From: an uncultured Bacteroidales bacterium
GTDB lineage: Bacteria > Bacteroidota > Bacteroidia > Bacteroidales > Paludibacteraceae
Assembly: GCA_902799875.1 (NCBI GenBank)
Contig: CADCCH010000030.1
Span: 1-36,820, forward strand
Reading direction: 5' to 3'
DNA: 36,820 nt
The notes below the pieces were generated by a model that saw nothing but the letters and a program-made list of their open reading frames with translations, was not told the origin of the DNA and did no database searches. Below, in pieces: positions 34,551-36,820 of this stretch. The position numbers and the translations under genes were made by a program. Within the stretch, counting starts at the first letter, position 1. Each line of letters opens with the position of its first letter.

Positions 34551-36554
34551 TTACTTAACCTCCACGCCCTGGGCGTTGAACGTCTTATCTCCTTTGCGGA
34601 TAAGAACTTGACCGTTGCGGAGGATTTTCTGACATTCACCATTCACCATTAACCATTCACCGTTACCTACTCCGGTCGTCCGTTCCTGGCTCACTACCCA
34701 CAACTGCAGCTGATCATAACTGATCATCACGATGGCGTTCATCGTGGTCAAACTGTTTTCGATAACCCCACCGCCGATAGTGAACGCGTCTACCACCGGC
34801 AAGTTCGTACCTTGGATAAAACCGTTTGCTACCGTCACATCCGACAATCGTACAAACCGACACACATCGGCAGAGTCCAGCGGCAGTTCAGCCGGTTCGG
34901 CGGAAGCAATTCCTCCTGTTTGTACTTTCCACTGCTCCGTAGGAGCCAGTTCAGGTACCCCGTAGTAATTGCTGTATCGTCCGACCACGCCTTTCAGCAC
35001 GTCCCCACTCTTCAGACCGGCACCGTAACGCTTGCCGGTGGCACCATTTCCACCGTCCCAGACAAGCATCGAACCGGATGCATCGCGGATGAAGATATAC
35101 ATGTCGTATTTCTTGGTCACCTCCACCTCATTCAGATAGACGAGGGTGTAGTCTTCTTGCGTGACGGCCTCCGCTATACTCATCTCACGCACCACCTGCA
35201 CCATCACCGGCACTTCTGCACGCACCGTATCACTGGTCAGCACCAGGGTATCGATATAATGACCGGCAAAATTAGCATGATACGTAACGGTCAACTCTCC
35301 TCCGTCGCGGTCGATCAGCGTGTCGCTCACGGCAAAAACATCACCGTGCAACAACTGAACACGTATGTCCTTGGTCAGCCTGTTGGCATTGACCGTAATC
35401 GTCTTACCTCCCCCCACGGACTTATTACCGGCAAGCACACCCGTTCCGAGGTTCACCAGCGGTGCCACGATAGCCGGTTTGTCTCCGATAGCCTCCGTAC
35501 GACGATAGAGACAAACAGGGGTCTGCGAACCCTGCGACGCGTAGCAACCAAAGAGCGTCGGGTTATTCGATGCGTTGTACTGCAGGTACTTACCCAGACT
35601 GTTACCCAGGTTCATGATCACCGCCTCACCGTCCTGCGCAATCCGGATATCCCAGTAACCGTAGTTGCCGTACGTCTTCGGATCGGTCAGTTGCGTCCAG
35701 AGCGCCAAGCGGTTCTTGGTCTGACCGCCGCTCGCTACCAGATAAGCCTCCTCGTAACGCAACTCATCCTGGATATAGAAACAAGGAGCGTTGTTGAGGG
35801 TCGTACGACGCAGGGTATAGATCGCATTGTCATCAGCCGCTACCGTCGTGCGATCCGCACTGAATCGACCGCGGATGGCATGGATATTATTGCTCGATAT
35901 GTCCTCATCAAAATAACCCATGATATAGTTCACGGACGCGTTATGTACACCAATGATGATCTGATCGGAGTCCTGCAGTTGATTCACATCCGTCACGAGT
36001 TGGTAAGTCACCGTATTAAAGGGCGTTGAACCACCTTCTTCCGCGCGGATAGAGAGACTGTTGATGTTAATCGCGTTCTCCGTACAGGTCACCCAGAAAC
36101 GGATGTTTCCGCTCAACGGTGTAGCCAGACGCAAGACGCTGTCCCGCAGAAAAACACCGGATCCGGACGTCTCGGGTTTGGTGATCACCAACGAGTCGTA
36201 CGGCGCGTCACCGACCTGGTAGTAGAACACACCCTTCCCCTTGCTGGAGTTCTGACAGAAATTGAGCGTCATCTGGCGTACGTTCGTAAACGCAATCACC
36301 GACGTCGCACCGGCACCGCTCGTACCGGTCTTCACACTCACGCCTTGCGAATACAGACGTCCCTGCGCATCCGTGCGACCGGTCATGTATTCAGAACCGG
36401 CCAGGTTGCTTACCCAACCGTCCGTCACACCATCACACACATCCGCACCTACCTTACTGGCCCAGTTCATGGACGTGAACGTGTACGTCGTCACTCCCGC
36501 ATATGCCACCGCCGTCATCCAAAGAAGGAAAAACAATCCGATTATTCGTTTCAT
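34551..36554 (-). CDS. Secreted protein with OB-fold-like domain and C-terminal tail, 667 residues
   Basis: I chose the ATG at 36554 because it opens a clean signal peptide (MKRIIGLFFLLWMTAVAYAG) and lies about 21 bases after the inferred transcription start. A longer frame from 36611 would begin inside the promoter. Domains in this numbering: a beta-sandwich about 22-172; a middle beta region about 180-350; an Ig-like region about 380-455; an OB-fold-like domain about 460-620 (YTLVYLNEVEV, then YMFIRDASGS-type strands), resembling the DUF6359 type; and the tail 642-667 (ILRNGQVLIRKGD, FNAQGVEVK). No catalytic motif was found. It converges on the regulator with a 6-bp gap and no visible terminator between them. 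Similar proteins are seen as secreted proteins of Bacteroidales; the function is unknown. Confidence 0.75.
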   Translation of the reverse strand: MKRIIGLFFLLWMTAVAYAGVTTYTFTSMNWASKVGADVCDGVTDGWVSNLAGSEYMTGRTDAQGRLYSQGVSVKTGTSGAGATSVIAFTNVRQMTLNFCQNSSKGKGVFYYQVGDAPYDSLVITKPETSGSGVFLRDSVLRLATPLSGNIRFWVTCTENAININSLSIRAEEGGSTPFNTVTYQLVTDVNQLQDSDQIIIGVHNASVNYIMGYFDEDISSNNIHAIRGRFSADRTTVAADDNAIYTLRRTTLNNAPCFYIQDELRYEEAYLVASGGQTKNRLALWTQLTDPKTYGNYGYWDIRIAQDGEAVIMNLGNSLGKYLQYNASNNPTLFGCYASQGSQTPVCLYRRTEAIGDKPAIVAPLVNLGTGVLAGNKSVGGGKTITVNANRLTKDIRVQLLHGDVFAVSDTLIDRDGGELTVTYHANFAGHYIDTLVLTSDTVRAEVPVMVQVVREMSIAEAVTQEDYTLVYLNEVEVTKKYDMYIFIRDASGSMLVWDGGNGATGKRYGAGLKSGDVLKGVVGRYSNYYGVPELAPTEQWKVQTGGIASAEPAELPLDSADVCRFVRLSDVTVANGFIQGTNLPVVDAFTIGGGVIENSLTTMNAIVMISYDQLQLWVVSQERTTGVGNGEWLMVNGECQKILRNGQVLIRKGDKTFNAQGVEVK
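34633..34666. repeat. Heptanucleotide tandem repeat just before the tail of the 667-residue protein
   Basis: There are four 7-bp units, CATTCAC, CATTCAC, CATTAAC and CATTCAC, then a degenerate CGTTAC. On the coding strand the unit reads GGTGAAT and encodes Asn-Gly-Glu-rich sequence directly between the TTGVG segment and the conserved tail. Confidence 0.8.
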
Positions 36555-36580
36555 GGTACCTGTTTTTTCAATTGCGGCTG

Positions 36581-36612
36581 CAAAGGTACTGCTTTTTTCT
36601 GATATACGCAAA
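36581..36612 (-). promoter_or_regulatory. Promoter of the 667-residue protein gene
   Basis: On the minus strand TTTG (36609-36612) and TACCTTTG (36581-36588) are spaced like the other promoters, with the same GAAAAAAGCAG spacer core. The upstream block shared by operons 1 and 2 is absent, so this gene is probably not under the same control. Confidence 0.75.
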
Positions 36613-36621
36613 TAAAAAACG

Positions 36622-36649
36622 AAAAAAGAGCCTCTCGTGAGAGAGACTC
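36622..36649 (-). terminator. Rho-independent terminator after the right-edge gene
   Basis: On the minus strand GAGTCTCTC pairs with GAGAGGCTC (9 bp including one G-U) around a TCAC loop, followed by six T. It lies just upstream of the -33 box of the next gene. Confidence 0.85.
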
Positions 36650-36670
36650 CTTCCTAATGAGCTTTGCAGC

Positions 36671-36820
36671 TCAGCTGCGCGGGTGCTCCTGGTCGTAGGC
36701 CTGCCCACATACCTTCCAGAGGTACGCGTTGAAGGTTTTCTTACCTCCTGCCGTGTTCTTCTGGGCCTCGAAGGCTTGCTGGTCGGCACCGATCGTGGTG
36801 AGGTTAATCGCGCGATCTGC
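36671..36820 (-). CDS. Unidentified gene, C-terminal 49 residues only
   Basis: A minus-strand frame enters from the right edge and ends at the TGA at 36671-36673, 22 bp before a strong terminator. The visible part includes TIGADQQAFEAQKN, FNAYLWKVCGQAYDQ and ends HPRS. It is hydrophilic, looks helical, and has no lipobox, membrane segment or C-terminal tail of the kind seen on the neighbours. I do not recognise it. The terminator and separate downstream promoter show that it is not part of the glucan or surface-protein operons. Confidence 0.6.
   Translation of the reverse strand, partial: ADRAINLTTIGADQQAFEAQKNTAGGKKTFNAYLWKVCGQAYDQEHPRS

Noticed and set aside
34812..36029. Plus-strand open frame (405 codons) opposite the 667-residue protein
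   Set aside because: His/Arg/Thr-rich shadow translation with no signal peptide or domain; the minus-strand protein has a promoter, signal peptide and tail.
36555..36611. Upstream extension of the 667-residue protein (19 extra residues)
   Set aside because: The extension is encoded by the promoter itself and would precede the inferred transcription start; the internal ATG opens a clean signal peptide.

Overview
The window looks like a chromosomal stretch from an uncultured Bacteroidales bacterium, probably from a gut or rumen community. The evidence is an adjacent SusC/SusD pair, many lipoproteins with Bacteroidetes-style lipoboxes, and promoters that fit the Bacteroides -7 TAnnTTTG / -33 TTTG pattern. 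Nearly every gene is on the minus strand, so the natural reading order is right to left. No tRNA, rRNA, CRISPR array, insertion sequence or phage gene was seen.

Operon 1 (promoter near 20403-20434, then 20337 down past position 1) is a beta-glucan utilisation locus. In transcription order it encodes a multidomain F5/8-type-C surface protein, SusC, SusD, a BIG2-carrying SusE/F-position glycan-binding lipoprotein, a BIG2-BIG2-GH16 lipoprotein, a GH128 lipoprotein, two further GH16 enzymes, a GPH-family sugar:cation symporter, a cytoplasmic GH94-like phosphorylase (best guess a beta-1,3-glucan phosphorylase of GH149/GH161 type), a GH30 lipoprotein and a GH81 enzyme that runs off the left edge. 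Genes overlap or lie a few bases apart. The model is: GH16, GH128 and GH81 cut beta-1,3-glucan and GH30 probably removes beta-1,6 branches outside the cell; SusCD takes up oligosaccharides; the GPH carrier moves them to the cytoplasm; the phosphorylase yields glucose-1-phosphate. No beta-glucosidase gene is visible in the window.

Operon 2 (promoter near 32832-32863, then 32812 to about 20546) has a YghZ-like aldo/keto reductase translationally coupled to a 295-residue surface protein, then a 1505-residue surface protein, a 49-residue peptide, a 1545-residue surface protein, a 38-residue peptide, a hairpin, and a CE1-like esterase lipoprotein whose reading frame runs through its own terminator. 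The three surface proteins share an N-terminal module that I do not recognise.

Between operon 2 and the right end, a single plus-strand gene (33009-34544) encodes a membrane-spanning TPR/coiled-coil/HTH regulator, divergent from the reductase and the obvious candidate controller. It converges with a 667-residue secreted protein that has its own promoter. The right edge holds the last codons of an unidentified gene and its terminator.

The most unusual signals are: a C-terminal tail of about 25 residues on six secreted proteins that all lack a lipobox; two homologous short peptides, each just downstream of a giant surface protein; a shared block of about 65 bp at the promoters of operons 1 and 2; and heptanucleotide repeats embedded in four coding regions.
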